The notes: generated from the letters alone by a model not told the origin. Numbered from the stretch's first letter, positions 16,321 through 43,330 are shown. The stretch is 64,000 bases of DNA from Amoebidium appalachense (GCA_963693365.1 CAVNZM010000007.1:9858001-9922000), one strand, 5' to 3'. Translations and numbers: made by a program.

Positions 16321-16943
16321 TCACTCTTGTGGTTTGCCGGGCTCGGCCTTAACCGCGCCCGAAGCAGCCAGGGCATCGGCAATGTAGGCCTTAAACCACG
16401 ACTGGGCCGTGCCGTTGCTGATCTGCTCCCTCTTGGGCCCACTCTTGCTGTGCTCCTCCTGCCACTGGTTGAACTGTGTGCGCAGCGAATCCGGCCCATT
16501 GCCCTGCAACCCCACAGCATGCAGTTTTAGGCCCATGCTCATGCGATCATTGTGACGGCATAACAATTTCAGTAGCGCACGAGGTTTTATGATGCCACGC
16601 AAGTCAGCCTGTATGACTCCAATTTATGATTTCTCTGTGTAACTACAGAAACTCGGAGTCTAACATGTACAGTATATGTAACCCAGCTTGAGACGCCTCA
16701 TTAAGGATCACCGGCCATGGCCAAATAATGCATTGTGCGGCATAGAAAACTTTCCATTTCACCCATTGCCGCCAAAGTCGGTGACTCAATTTGATACTGA
16801 CACAGTCACCGTGCCCGAAGAAAAACACATCAAGCCTTTTAGGTCAGCGCTTCAATAGTGCAGAACTTGAAAGGGGGCTGAATCTCACCACACGAGCTGC
16901 AGTGCAACGAAAACATGCACGTTTAGGGGTTTTTTTTTTTTTT

Positions 16944-16974
<31 letters not shown>

Positions 16975-18995
16975 GGGGGAAGGGGAGTTGAACACGAAAG
17001 TCTAATGCGGCCTAATTAAATCAAGCCTCGGTGAGAGAGAAAAGTGAATAATTGTGCAGGACACACACCTGCACACATCTCCATGGTGGCATGGGCGGGG
17101 ACCCGGCCTTGTTCTTTGGGCCGTGGATGTCCCAGTGCAGGCGGATGAACTCCACAAACTGCTGCCGGGTCTGCGGCTTCTTGGCGTTGTTACTGGGCCG
17201 CCCCTTCAGCCCGTGCTCCTTTTTGACCCCATGGTCCTGTGCCTTGCCATCGCCAGCCCCGTGCCAGGGGGGGATGGCCTGCTTGGGCGGTGCCGTGGGG
17301 GAGTGGCTGTCTGCCTGCCCATAAAACGCCCTGCGGGGAGAGTAAACCTTGTTAGAACGTCAAGATTCAATGGAGCGATTTCAACACATCAAATCCTCTA
17401 TCGGCCCCATTGTGTTCGAATTATGGTGTCAGGTCAAGTAATGGTTGGTCCCTGGAAAGCTAACTTGGGTCACTGGTCAGGAAAACTAGTGCGTCCTTCT
17501 AAGGTTATTATCTCTTGCATGCACTTGCAGTAGCCTAGACGACTGAAAAGTGTGACACCTGGTCCACGGCATACCATATGCTATTGCTAGCATACCATGT
17601 AACACCGACCACCACACAGCCTTACCATCGCTCCAGCCAAATAACGCCTGCTTGGTTCGCTGTCGGAGTTCCTTCCCGTGGGTATCTCTTAGGCGCAGCA
17701 ACCGTGTCCTGTGCCACACTCCTCCACTCCCCCTGGTCCCATCCTCCCACCCTTTCCTCTGTGTATTCATCCGAACCCTCGTTCAGGTGCTCTCGCTTGA
17801 CCGGCTGATAGGTCAGACTATCGGCCGTCTGTCCCACGCTGCCGCTGCGTGTGTGGCCCACACAGTGATGGCTGCTGTTGTCCTGCTCCTCCCTCGCCAG
17901 CACCTGGTGTAGTGGGCCTGGTCTGTTAAAGCTGCTGTTGAACCCGTCGTATACACGAGAATAGGACGCCCGTCGGCGCAAGGCGTGCTCCTGGAAATGT
18001 GCCAGTGCCCCGGTGGGTGAGGTGGGCCGTGACCGGCTGGCCTGGTCACGGTCCTCCCGCCCCTCTCCCCTCGCATACGGGCTGTAGCGTACCCCATATA
18101 CCGGGCCCCCGTATCCGTGCCGGCAAGAGGCTTCTGCGTGCATACGGTCTTGGGCCATACAGTTGTTGGACAGTGAGCACTTGTGGAGGTCGTGGCCCAG
18201 ACTGTTCGTATGCCAGTCAGCCCGGTCCGCTTCGCAAGCCGCGGCAGCAACAATCGCGTGCTCAGCAGCAGGCTGGCAGCCGTAGTTGTGTGGGCCCAAG
18301 TAGGGGGAGTGGTCGCTGCTGCCCGTGTCACAGTGTGAGCTGCGAGGGGACGACCCTACCCCACGGTGGCCCAGCGCGCGCAACGGAAAACCGTCGTAAC
18401 TGCGGCTCCGCCCTGCCCAGAAGGGCTCCCCACCGTCCTGTGTCTGGGTCTCCCTTGGCGGCTGGTAAGCGTGCTGCCGGCCGCAATCGTGCACGCGCCA
18501 GGCTAAGGGCTCCTCGATGCCCTCCGCTCTGGCCCGAGCCGGGTCGTTTGCCTCGTGATACCCCACCTCCCGGTCCCGTTCCTGCACAGAGTACCAGTGA
18601 GTGTGTGGCTCTCGCTCAACCAGTGTGCAGCTGTCCAACTCGGCTGGGTGTCGGTGGGAAGCATCCCAGGCTGGTGTTTCGTAGCAGGGCAAAAACTCGT
18701 TGCTAACCCTTGTGCTTGTGGACTCATGCACTGCAAAGAAACCGTTTCTCATCTCTGACACCGTGTGAACGTTACAACAGTCGGCCGCAACCACAACCCG
18801 TTCCCGTTGCGACGGCACTGTAGCTGCGCGTGGGCGGGACCGTGTGAAACCGTTGCTAGGAAAATTGCTGGTGTGTTTGCTCGGCGCAGCCATCGTCAAA
18901 GTAGCCGGTTGGCGTTCAGGGCTGGGGTACCACCTACGGCTCTGGCTCGCTGCACCCAATTCCGACACAACAGGAAAGCCTACGGCTGCACTCAT
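16321..18995 (-). CDS. three-exon orphan protein, 639 residues, possible nuclear protein
   Basis: Exons 18995..17626, 17330..17069 and 16608..16321. Splice sites are GATG|GTAAGG, CCCCGCAG|GGCG, GTGCAG|GTGTGT and CATACAG|GCTG. Phases (2 then 0) match and the total is exactly 640 codons. An in-frame stop lies shortly upstream of the ATG at 18995. The first 456 residues are rich in Ser, His, Arg, Tyr and Gly with scattered Cys, suggesting disorder. Residues 500-525 carry a basic GRPSNNAKK segment like an AT-hook, then QTRQQFVEFIRLHW. The C-terminal 95 residues contain helical-looking LRGIIKPRALLKLL and AQSWFKAYIADALAA. No named domain is recognised. The basic patch makes a DNA-associated role possible, but this is inference. 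G in the third codon position is frequent, as in the other confident genes. Confidence 0.75.
16931..16980 (-). repeat. T run followed by G run in intron 2 of the orphan gene
   Basis: T24 then G27 on the plus strand, read as C run then A run in the sense of the gene. Confidence 0.9.
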
Positions 18996-19029
18996 GTTGT
19001 GCACGGACGCACTGGCACAAGTCGACTAA

Positions 19030-19560
19030 TGAGCCAGACGGTATTATTTGGAGCTCAGTACCGTCTATCCTCAGCTAGACCGTGTCACTGACAGGTAGTA
19101 GCCTATAGGTAAGGTGGGCCGTGTAACCTACCGTTAGTAAGTCTGGCCCAGTACTAGTAGCAGCTAACGGTATGATGATTTAAAAGCCACAGAGTTGAAA
19201 CAGTGTTGTGTGGCTGAAGAGTCTACTAAACATCTGCACGGTGACAAGATCATCCCGTAAAATTTGCCAGTGTGTACAGTTCGGACCTATAGTATTTTAA
19301 AGCTTCTAGTGAACATTCAAAGTCACGTCCATGCTTGAAGGCCTTTGAGCCTCCGAGTGGCATATAATCATTAGTAAGTCACTTTGTGGTTTAGTAAGTC
19401 ACTTTGTGGTTCAATGCGTGGCTTGGAAAGCGGCTCAGCCGGACCTCACGGAAAACAGCTCCAACTGACAAAAGAAAGTCAAAACTCACTAAGGGTTATT
19501 GTGAACAGAGTTTCCAGCAAATTTGAAAGGTGTTCTTGAGGGCTAAAATGTTGGCTTGTA
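19030..19560. other. upstream region of the 18995 gene
   Basis: No coding signal. It includes a perfect 20-bp tandem duplication (19371-19390 and 19391-19410, TTAGTAAGTCACTTTGTGGT). It presumably contains the promoter of the minus-strand gene. Confidence 0.4.
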
Positions 19561-19815
19561 ATGGCTACATCCAACAAACCTAAGAAAAAACTTCACATGC
19601 ATGTGTGCGTGTATCACGAGTCGCTGCCGATTCTTATATCACACACTGAGGCTTGCCGTGCGTGCACCGCCGGTCACAAGTTCTCAGCCATTCTGACGGA
19701 AGTCATTCATGATCAGGCAATCGAAGCTTCGAGCCGCTGCGCGGTGCGTGAGATAGATGCGTCCCCCTTGATCAATGCCTTTACGCGCGTGACTTCCAAA
19801 CCTCTTGCGCTTTGA
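19561..19815 (+). CDS. small open frame, 84 residues, unproven
   Basis: An ATG frame encoding MATSNKPKKKLHMHVC and onward, with mixed, non-repetitive composition and four Cys. It is followed by an A-rich stretch with ATAAAAAA. No family or splice context is recognised. It could equally be chance in a 500-base gap. Confidence 0.2.
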   Translation: MATSNKPKKKLHMHVCVYHESLPILISHTEACRACTAGHKFSAILTEVIHDQAIEASSRCAVREIDASPLINAFTRVTSKPLAL

Positions 19816-20888
19816 AAAATCTCCGAACTAAAAATGCTGCCACATTCAATATTTCTAATAAAAAAGGTGATTATTTACTGTGTGCTACCATTACTTCTTT
19901 AGTAAATGTCGGTGGTGTGTCACTGAGGCTGCTTCACGAGCAGCTGTGCTGCTACAATGTAGACTGAGATGACCGTCGTCAGTGAGCCTCGGCTGCATTC
20001 AACTGGTTAGTTCGTCCACCAATCAAATCGTCCCCGCTCTGCGGGAACATTTAGCAGGAAACTCGTGGGGACGCCCAGAATTAAAGGTTGTGTTACAACT
20101 TGTGTATAAGGGTATTTTGTACAGATAATGCATCCGGTGTCTATGCAAGATGATGTTTTTTCGCCTGCCCATGTTCAACACACCCACAGTGAACGCTCAT
20201 GGCAGCAGCCACCAAGGTCGGATGGAATCCACGGTTATTGCGGAATGCCATACCGCACATGCATGCCATTGCCACCAGAAATAATTGCTGGACTAGCATG
20301 AATGTAGTTTGATCAATGATCAGATATCGGAATGAACGTTCTTCCAATCATCGGGCGATGTCTCTTGACTCGTGTGGCCAGTGGCCCAGAAGCAGCGGGA
20401 CCGCCGGGATCGCGGATAGTATAGACTTGTGTTGTGCTTCTTTGTTATGTTGTGTTTTCAGCAACTGCAGTCATACCGGTTTTCTTTTTTGTGGCGTTTC
20501 ATTCTTGGAAATACTGCATGTGTTCAGGCTGTCCCGTACGTGACGTGGCAGCTTTGTACCTTTATAAAAAAACTTGACTGTCTTATAGTGAGCACCTAAC
20601 CAATGACAATTGACGGAGTCATCATGTGTAATGATCATCATCTTCAACATGCGTCTACAGAAACTGCGGCAGCGTACTTCGAAATCAACCGGATTCATAT
20701 CCAAGCCAAGCATCTCCTCCTTGCTCGACCCCCAGCAATTTATCAAGGAATTTCAAACTTATGTTCTGTAAAAGCCACACCCATGGACTTAAAGTCAAAA
20801 AGAAGAATGACGATTTGTAACAAACCCATATTTTCAAACATGTATGTACAGTACCAATGCCAAAATGAAGCCGTAATTTTTTCTCTAT
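19816..20888. other. unassigned
   Basis: Open frames such as 20603-20974 (plus) show no recognisable domain. No long repeat. Confidence 0.3.
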
Positions 20889-21401
20889 ATGACGCGCGTT
20901 GCGCTTGTTATTCCCGATACGAGGATCACACGCCTAAATTCCTTGGTTTTATACAATTATACTCTACGTGTTGAGTCCCTTCCGGTGTTAGGACCGCAAA
21001 AACACCAACTACTAGTAGCCTATATGGCGGATACGGTTAGAGAGTCTCGTTCATACATAGATTCGTTTATTCGTAATGTGGTGTGGTGTAAAAACGCAAA
21101 GATGATTATGGCTTGGCGGTGTAATCGGTTTCTGGTGTCTCCTGCTCGTATGTGTAATATGTGTGGGGGGCGGTTTACTCGCGGCCGCATATCTATCAAT
21201 AAATGCAACCTGTTAGCTAATGTATTAGAACCGGAGGTTATTGGCGGTTTTATTCTCTTTTCTTCGGCCTCTCTTCCTCAATATATCCGTTTTAAGATGA
21301 CTATCCTAGATCACCTTATTAATGCTGCACAGTATGATATTGTGATCCGGTGCCTTAACTTTCTTTCGGAGCTACCGATGCTAGCATCTGCTTACCCATA
21401 A
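20889..21401 (+). pseudogene. relic resembling the C-terminal end of a LINE-type reverse transcriptase
   Basis: An open frame of 170 codons whose second half reads WRCNRFLVSPARMCNMCGGR, then FTRG, INKCNLL, and later YDIVIRCLNFLSEL. A CX2C pair followed by (T/K)R and a downstream C-X-LL, then a helical tail, is the layout of the C-terminal zinc knuckle of many non-LTR reverse transcriptases. The His normally near the TR is absent. The relic at 56395-56730 shows the same order, which supports a shared origin. No polymerase core was found upstream, so this is a 5'-truncated fragment or an unrelated protein. Confidence 0.35.
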
Positions 21402-23590
21402 TATGTAATAGGGGTGTCAGATACTACGATGGCGCTATTGTTGCCTAGCATGTACATATGTCACTGGCTGCATTTGATTGGCTGTGCTGGAAAACGCAGT
21501 AGGCCGTCGAATGTGGCTGGGCCTCCGGCAGTGTCCACGCAATAAAAAGTGTGTAAACCCCAATTATGATTGGAACGTCCTGTTTGGGAGGTTCACCCCT
21601 GAGGCCGTTAATGTTGTAATGACATCAGGCCTTGATGTAAGATATATTTGAGATAAATAAAAGATACTGGCCAAAATGTTTTGGGATAGATTTATCTGTA
21701 CGCGCGCGCGCGTGGTCGAGAACGGAGAATCTGTCAAAGGCGTACCTGACCTTGAGCCAAACTTTTAGTTCAAGTCTACTTTTAAATTGTTTAAAACAAA
21801 GAATAACCTGAAGCGGACCAATCACTGCAACTAAGTAACCATGCACTAAAGGCACCGTGTGACGTCACAAAAATGTAGCTCAACAGCGCGTGCGGGCAAA
21901 CGATGCCAAGCCAAAATATATCGCTTTTAGCTGTGGCCCAAGTTCACTGCGCGTGGCTGTGAAATTAGGGGGTTTAGGGCCAAAAAATTGTCCCTAACTT
22001 TTCGAGGTTAGGTCCATCAATTTTTTTTGAAAAATTGGCCCTGACAGGGCCAAATATATTCGAAAATGGCACCTAAAAACGTTTGTTGGCTCTATTAGGG
22101 CCATCCAGGCTGGTGGAAGGCTGCCAAAATGGCACTAGCCTAAAACAAATTTCACACCCTGGGTCCCGGCATTCCGACATTTTCACGTACGTGCCCTCAA
22201 GCTGTGCTACGCTCTCAGCTCGTGTCACTGGCAGCCTCCTTGGCCAGCAACTGCCAGCAACTTGATTTTGGCGTCACGGGAACTTTGAAAGTGCCAAAGT
22301 GATGTAATCAGCAGAACGAACAAAGTAATATCAACCTTCGTTCACCGCGACTGGAACCGGTGGAACGCTATACGCACTATAAGTTGTACTGTGTCATGCC
22401 ACACAATTTTCCTTCAATAGTGATCAATAAATAATAAAGTAAATGAGACTTCTGGCAAGTTCACTGGCGGCCCTGCCCTTTGCCACTTACTACTTGAACG
22501 TCCCGCGGCCTATAGCTACCGTGAGCGCACAGAGTGCCGCAGTGCGTGGGCCATCATGGGGTCATGGCAACACAGCTTTTTTTTGCAAGTTCCCGGGCCA
22601 ATGTTAACATGAGTACTATAGTATGATGGCTTGATAAGTTAGTATCAGCCGCAGGCGAGAATACTATTGCTACACGTGCACAATAATGGGCCGTGAACGA
22701 CATTTCCGGCACTTTTCAATTCACTGGGGCAAACATACGTCACAGTTTTATAAATAAATACATACTCAGTCTGGCGCGGAGCTCCTAGCACTCATCTATT
22801 AGAATTACAACGTTGCTGCATTGTGGTAATAAAAATTGTTCAACTTAATTAGTACATATATAGGCTAATTGCACTCAGCACAAAGTTACTGTAGGTGAAA
22901 ATTGGATCTTTTACACATTGCCACTAATCCAGGAACCAGCAAAGTTTCTCCTGGAGCCATATCATGACCTCACGTGGACCAACCGCCGCGACGCCACTGA
23001 GTGCCACGTGACATAATATACATGCATGTGCATAACATCATTGGCGGAATCCTGCCTCTCATGATCACATGTATGATGTGGCACGGCCAGCCGATGGCAC
23101 AGTGTCACGGACCGTTTTTAGACCCAAATTGATCGTTGGCACACATACGCCGATAACACATGTTACATATGTCACCTGCGCATGCGGCCTATGATAAAGG
23201 CAGCCGGCAGCGGATCCGATATGACAAGCCACATATTCATGCATAATATATGGCAACGGACCCAAGACTTCAGCAGTGAAACTTGTGCCAAGTTGAACTT
23301 TCACGTACATGTCATATTATATATTAAACGTACATGTTATCATAGTGCGGCCGTAGTCACTGTCAGCTGACAATCATATGATAATAAATTGGCAGTTTAA
23401 TTAAACTTGTTAGGCTGTGACTGCAGGAGCCGGTGAGGGCACATACCGTCACACACGGTGGCTGACGACTCAAAGTCACTGGTCCATCTTCGTAGCACGG
23501 CCAACTAGCTGTCCAGCTGAGCTCCAGAGTCCCACTGCAGTGGCAAGGGAAATGAACATCCGATGACCGTCCTTTTTCACAATGTGACCG
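21402..23590. other. intergenic, no gene seen
   Basis: Mixed composition, slightly A/T-rich. At 21950-22170 there are inverted fragments of GGGCCAAA and TTTCACACCCTG that recall a decayed transposon end, but no matching terminal repeat and target duplication were found. Confidence 0.4.
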
Positions 23591-23652
23591 TGCGACGGCC
23601 GTGCCAATAACATGTACAAGATGCGACGGCCGTGCCAATAACATGTACAAGA
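23591..23652 (+). repeat. 31-bp perfect tandem duplication
   Basis: Two adjacent identical units starting TGCGACGGCCGTGCCAATAA. Confidence 0.95.
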
Positions 23653-23979
23653 TCTAGACATCAAGTTATAATGTTATTATTTAAAGTGATTCATCATGAT
23701 CAAGTTCAGTCCGACGTCACCTTGCTGCAGTGGTCACCGTGGCGTGCACGTGACGAGCCTCTGGCGCATAAATAATTTTACCGTAAGGCTTGGTCAACTC
23801 CCCGGAAGGCCCAGGGTTTCTTGAGTCGACTCACCGTTGTCACCCCTATTATATATGCATTTTGTTTCAACGGTAGGCCTGGAGATGCCTAGGCCTTGCG
23901 GCGGCCCGTGCTGCGCGCGGTGCACAAATGTACACGTGTCCCACAAGTGCGTGCCACCGTGACACTAGTACGTACACCG

Positions 23980-24059
23980 TGGCACACACACACACACACA
24001 CACACAAGCCTTACACACACACACACATACACGTACATCACACACACACACGCACACAC

Positions 24060-24114
<55 letters not shown>

Positions 24115-24128
24115 CACACACACACACA
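23980..24128 (+). repeat. (CA)n microsatellite
   Basis: Interrupted (CA)n of about 150 bases. Confidence 0.95.
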
Positions 24129-24353
24129 GTGGTGTCACCATGGCCACACATGCACTCACACATGTCACGGACACACAACCGGCAGTATTGTCACCGGAAA
24201 ACTGTACACTCAGCAAATTGAATTGCGAATTAAAGCTTTTAGTACGATAACCGAAGCTGCCTTAACAGGCTTAACCGCAAGTTGAAGAATTATTATGGCT
24301 GTATTTGAATTTGCATTAATGTCACGCCCCACGGTCGGCTCAGTACCTAAACT

Positions 24354-24481
<128 letters not shown>

Positions 24482-24614
24482 CAGTGTGCGTGTTGTTACA
24501 TGTGAGTGTGCCGTAAACAGTAACTACTTAGTAATTAGTGTGCGTCTGGCGGCTGTGTGACTGTGTGAAGTGTTATGATAGAATAGTCTATCTGTTTATT
24601 ACTGCTCTTCCCAG

Positions 24615-24868
24615 TCACGTACTTAGCCTGTTCCCGCCTATTCCGCCCCCGCGTAGTTGGGGACCGCCTGGGGCCGTATACAGTACGCCAGGAACCATAA
24701 ATGTCTTCCTATTGGCTAGTACATAATCCATTCCCGATCTATCCTGCGAGACTATCTGTAATCCTATTGGACGATGTATTCGCGGACTGGCATCTGCGCA
24801 GGTATATAAAGCTGCCGGACCATCCTCAGATGGCCATGGTACCGGAGGATCCGAGATCTCAAACCACT
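24615..24868 (-). CDS. candidate terminal exon of the ERI2-like gene
   Basis: The ERI2 exon ending at 26414 stops after FFQ in phase 0, where a GRF finger normally continues with W. Here AAG|TGG at 24869/24868 opens a frame starting WFEISDPPVPWPSEDG and running 84 codons to a TGA at 24615. Phase and the expected first residue fit. Against it, the acceptor ends in AAG with a purine-rich approach, and the intron (1.5 kb, holding the 25071-25930 element) is unsupported. Confidence 0.3.
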
Positions 24869-25070
24869 TCCTGCGTACCTCTCTACTCTCGATCCGCTAT
24901 GTAGAAGTGATTGTCTCTTACAGAGGTCACAGGCCCAAATCCTGCCTCTGCTCCACATTTATTCTGATAACTAGCCTACGGTACTAGTCACTTGTGATAT
25001 CCGTGGTGTCACGGTGACATGTGTGTGTGTGTGCCAATACGGTACTATGAGGTAGCAAGAAAGCTAACTA

Positions 25071-25930
25071 GTCTGGATCAAAAAAATTTCCTTTGATTCA
25101 ATTTTCAAGCAATTGGTGGAATGTGTAGCAATTGCAAGGCTGTGAGCCAATCAGAATTTCCTTACGATTTAACATTTTGAGCGGAAGATTTCGTAATATC
25201 ACATTCGCCACGCTCGCCTCACAGCACGTGCACAGCGGTTGGCATCACACGTACGCGCACGTATCGTTTGCTGTTTAGTTTTCTTTTGGTTTTTTTTTAA
25301 GTTGGTTTAGCGAACTCAGTTTTCCTGTGACTGTCTCGTTGCGAAACATGCATAGCCCATAATGGAGTCGCGTAAACGCTCTCAGACGAGTACACTTGGC
25401 GACCTGAGCAATCTAAGCCCGAGGTCACAAAAGCGAGCACGCAAGAACGAGCTCCAGAGAAATGCAAGGATGTGAAAGAGGGAAGAACTATTTATTAATT
25501 GTTTCTTCCAAAGGCTTTGCTTGCTCTCTTTGCTCTCTCTCCTCCGCCACACTCTGCCTTTGCTTCCCTTTTTGTTCTTTCTTATCGTCGTTTGTTCCCA
25601 TTGTGGAGCTTGCCGGAGTCCTAATTAGGCTACTGCGCGTACCACGCTTCAGGAATTGACCGTTATTCGTGTTTTGCGTTGTATTCTTTCTGCCCGGAAA
25701 AGGTGACTTTGTCAAGGTTATTTCTTTCATTTTCTTCCTTCGTGTTTTGTTTTGTTTTCAAAAATTTGGTCGAGTTTTTGTTTTCCCTGTTCGTTGTTTG
25801 TTTTCCTTTGGGAAATTCAAATGCGACATAATACATGCCAATTCAAATGATTGGCCGAGGCAGCACCGTGGCTGCTATGCACTAACCAATGGCAGCTCGC
25901 TAAAGCTGAGTCAATTTTTTTGATCCAGAC
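25071..25930. mobile_element. 860-bp TIR element with TA target duplication
   Basis: The termini GTCTGGATCAAAAAAATT (left) and its exact reverse complement (right) form an 18-bp perfect inverted repeat, bounded on both sides by TA (25069-25070 and 25931-25932). A TA duplication is typical of Tc1/mariner-like and related DNA transposons. The only notable frame is a 37-codon plus-strand one at 25363 (MESRKRSQTSTLGDLSNL, basic), followed by stops, so no transposase is encoded. It lies in the possible last intron of the ERI2-like gene. Confidence 0.7.
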
Positions 25931-26359
25931 TATTAGCTTACTAGTGCTACCCCATAGTGTGTACTAGCGTGTGTACATGTATGTGTGTGTGTCACAGCCG
26001 CAAGGTGTGTGTGGATAGTATGAGTATTTGCCAGTGTGACACTGTACACTACTGTAGCACGGTATGGCACTATACGGTAACCGTATTCTAGTACTAATTG
26101 CCTCTGTACATGTTACATGACTTAGGCAGTGCACTGTGTACGCGCTGTGCGTGCGTGAATGCGACAGGTCAGTATCAAGCCACGGTGTGTGTCTGTGTCG
26201 GCGGCGCCCTGGGGGGCGCGCTCGGGGGGGAGAGCCCCGGGAGATTAATGGGGACTGTGGAGGGAGGGGGGAGGAAGCGGGGGCAGGGGAGGGAGGGCGG
26301 GCGGGGGGAGGGCGGGAGGGGGGAAAGAGAGAGAGAGAGAGGCGACACTGAGACTGAGG

Positions 26360-26400
26360 GCCGGTGGGGGGAGGGGGGGGGGGGGGGGGGGGGGGAGGGG
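26360..26400 (-). repeat. G run beside an ERI2 exon
   Basis: G-rich tract on the plus strand starting 14 bases beyond the donor of ERI2 exon 7, so the sense intron begins with a C run. Confidence 0.85.
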
Positions 26401-26413
26401 GCTCACACGGTAC

Positions 26414-39806
<13,393 letters not shown>

Positions 39807-40111
39807 GGCAGGGGAGTTGCTCAAAATATATTAATTGTGATCATACAGAATCTACACAAGCACCTCTGCACACGAGCACACACCCAGGCAACACACAGCA
39901 CACATGAGCACGTGCACCAAAACAGGCACGCACACACTGAGGCTCATGCTCGCGCACATACACACATATACCCACCCACCCGCTTGCTAATCACACTTGC
40001 AAATCTTAAGAAGCACGACCACACAACTTATTCAATTTGAGACACACAGAGACGCATTCACAAGCTCTGGCAGCCTTAACGTCAAGTCTTTGACACCTAC
40101 ACACACAGCCA

Positions 40112-40284
40112 TTACATGCTTCCAGCCTTGACTCTAACTTTCTGGCTTTCCACATATTCATTATCTCTTCCATGCTACAATAGCATAAGAATAGCGAAAT
40201 ACAAGCCCTCCCCCCCCCCCCCCCCCCCCCCCCCCACCCCTCCCCCCGAACCAACACCCCCCCACACACACATACACGACCTCA

Positions 40285-40379
<95 letters not shown>

Positions 40380-41375
40380 AAAAAAAAAAAACCATTTCAA
40401 ATTTCAAAACACAAGACAAAAATATGCCGCCCCACAACTACGATCAGGCATGAGCAGGCCATTTAATGACCAAACTAATACAAGTATACCTTAGAGTCCA
40501 CAAGCCCACAATGGATCTTTGCTTCCTTCCCTCGTAAAACTTCTCCGCACAGAGATATCCGCAACAATGTGTGTGCTTGTGCTAGGGGCTGTTGGGGTGG
40601 CAAAACGGGCAGGCAGGCAGGCGGGCCATGGGAGGGAAGGGGGGGGGGGGAGGGGGGAGGGGGCAACATACCGTAGTTATCTGAGGGTGTTGACTCTTTC
40701 AGAGAGGCAGAGCATAGTGGGGTGGGTGCCAATAAACCCAGCATTCTGATTGGAGGAAAAGAAAGCGCACGATGAGAAGGAACGTTAATTGGAAAAAGGG
40801 GTAGTGCAAAGGGTGGTGCTGGTCAAAAAGGCCGTGTGTGTGTGTGTGGGTGGTGGTGATGGGGGGGGGGGGGGGGGGGGGGGGTGAAGGAAAACTTTGG
40901 CGGTGAAACCATTAGGAAGGAGGACACCATAATTCTGTCACAAACACCCCCCAAACCCACACAGACATAAGCACAAGCAAACTCATGACAGAGATGAACA
41001 TGCAAAAACATCATAAGAGACAAGCCAGCACCACACCGAACTAGACACAAACGGTACGGGAAAAGGACACATGTAGAAACAACTCACTTAGGCATACAGA
41101 CTGCAGCACCTGGAAATCTCTCGGGAGCCATTCACTGCGATACTCAAACAAGACTTTTCCACGCACTTCCCCATAAACACCATTCCACGCACTTCCCCAT
41201 AAACACCAAAGTTAGGTTCCATTCGCACCCCCCACCCCCCACCCCCCACCCCCCACCCCCCTCCCCCGGCTTCCCCCCTCCGGTTCCCCAAGTACTACAT
41301 TCCCTCGGCTCTCTTGCGCTTTGAAGCCGTTTAACGTGACGTGCACACACAAGCACGTGGGTGGGGCGAACACAG

Positions 41376-41450
<75 letters not shown>

Positions 41451-41466
41451 CCGATAACATACACAC

Positions 41467-41505
<39 letters not shown>

Positions 41506-42866
41506 CGCACACACACACACACACACACACACCCACACCCACACCCACATACACACACACATACACACACACAGAAAGGAGCACACACACATACACACAC
41601 ACACGTACACACGCAGTCTCCCACCTGGCCAATTCCGTTGCCGTCATTGACTTTCGAGGTGGCTTCTCTTCCTCCGGTTGACATTTCCCCGTTTCTCGAC
41701 TCCCCTCTCCTTCCTCCCTCAAGCTTTCTCTCTCCGATTCTTTTTGCGTAACCATTTCCGGAGTCCCGTTATTGAATTCATCACACACACCTGCAGTGCA
41801 ATCTCCTGTGTGCTCTTCCCCTTCCCCATCTTTCTCTTTCGTACCCACATGCCACTTCTTCCACCACCGCCCCCCATCTTGCTCAACGCACACACCCCCA
41901 ACACCCACCACATCACTTGCTTTCGGGGTTTCCGGAGAAACCCGTATTATGTTGCAGCTCCTTTCACTTCTTGCATCCCGAGATTGAGGTGTGTGCAAGC
42001 CCGAAAAACCCCGCCGTGCACCCCCACCCGCTGAAATCTTCACCGCCGGGGTAGCGGCTGCAAACTGAGCTCTAAGCTGAGCGGCTGATACGACATTCGT
42101 GTCGGAGGGTGACGTAACATGCGACTCACTGTTTGCATGAGCCGCCGCCGTACCCAATAACGACGCAGGTGTGGGTGGGAAAACTGGGGTTTGCTGGGAA
42201 TTCTGTCGTTTTCTCTTACGTGCTTCCTCCAATCGAGCGAGTGCTGCGCTACGCTTTGCACTGACTGTAAAATTGTTGGTGGGGTCTGTATTTGGGGTAG
42301 CGGCATAGTCTATGTGCGTGCGGCTTAGAGAAGCGGTGGGCTGGGGCGTCGCGTAAACTCCGGGCATAGGGGTGGGGTCAGTTTCTGCATATGTGGGTGT
42401 GGGTGGGGTAAGTGGATGATCAGCAGACGGGATATGAGGTCTTGTAAAAGAATTAGTACACTCCTTCAACCTTTCCTTCACAAATATGTGTTGCCATTTA
42501 TGTAGTTCCAGTCGAAATTTCCCTCCACTGATGCCGACACACATTCACCAGTCGAGCTTCCCTTCAAGACTACTCGCCCTTCTGGTTGTCTCCACCCCTG
42601 CTCTCCCCTCCTCTCCCCCCCCCTCCCCCCCCCCCTCTCTCTCTCTCTCCCCCCCCCTCCCTCTCTGTGTCTCTCTGTTTTTACCGCTTTCCCCCCTCTC
42701 CCTCTGCCTCCATCTTAACCCCCACCCAGCCCCATACATACACACCAAACTCGCTCCCACAGTGTGTGTGAGTAAGCACGGCTGTGTGTGTCAAGAGTGT
42801 TTGTGTCTCCCAGTGTGGTTGTATAGTGTGTGTGTGTGTGTGTATGTATGTGTGTGTGTATGTGTA

Positions 42867-42946
<80 letters not shown>

Positions 42947-43257
42947 TAAGTGTGTATGAGAGAGAGAGTGTGTGTGCGCGCGCGCGTGCGTGCGTGTGTG
43001 TGTGTGTGTGCGTGTCCTTGCGTGTCTGCAGTACCCAGAAAAAGTAGCGGTAGCGATGTTTAGTTGGCGGCAGCTGGGTAAATTTGTGTCTCACAGGCAC
43101 AATCATATCTCAAAGCAGATAACTCAGACTCGCAAGGAGAGCGAGGGGAGAGGGGGGGGGGGGGGGGGGAAGAGAGAGAGAGAGAAGAATAAACAGACGC
43201 AGAGCGGAAGAGGGAACACGTGTGTGCGTGTGTGTGTATGTGTGTGTGTCTGTGTGT

Positions 43258-43330
<73 letters not shown>

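Noticed and set aside
21950-22170. Second hAT-like element (TTTCACACCCTG end)
   Set aside because: The opposite end matches only partly and no 8-bp duplication was found.
41090-41160. Exon reading [13 protein letters not shown] in intron 2 of the 43914 gene
   Set aside because: Protein-like, but its phase does not fit either neighbour and it overlaps a 26-bp duplication; kept only as a note.
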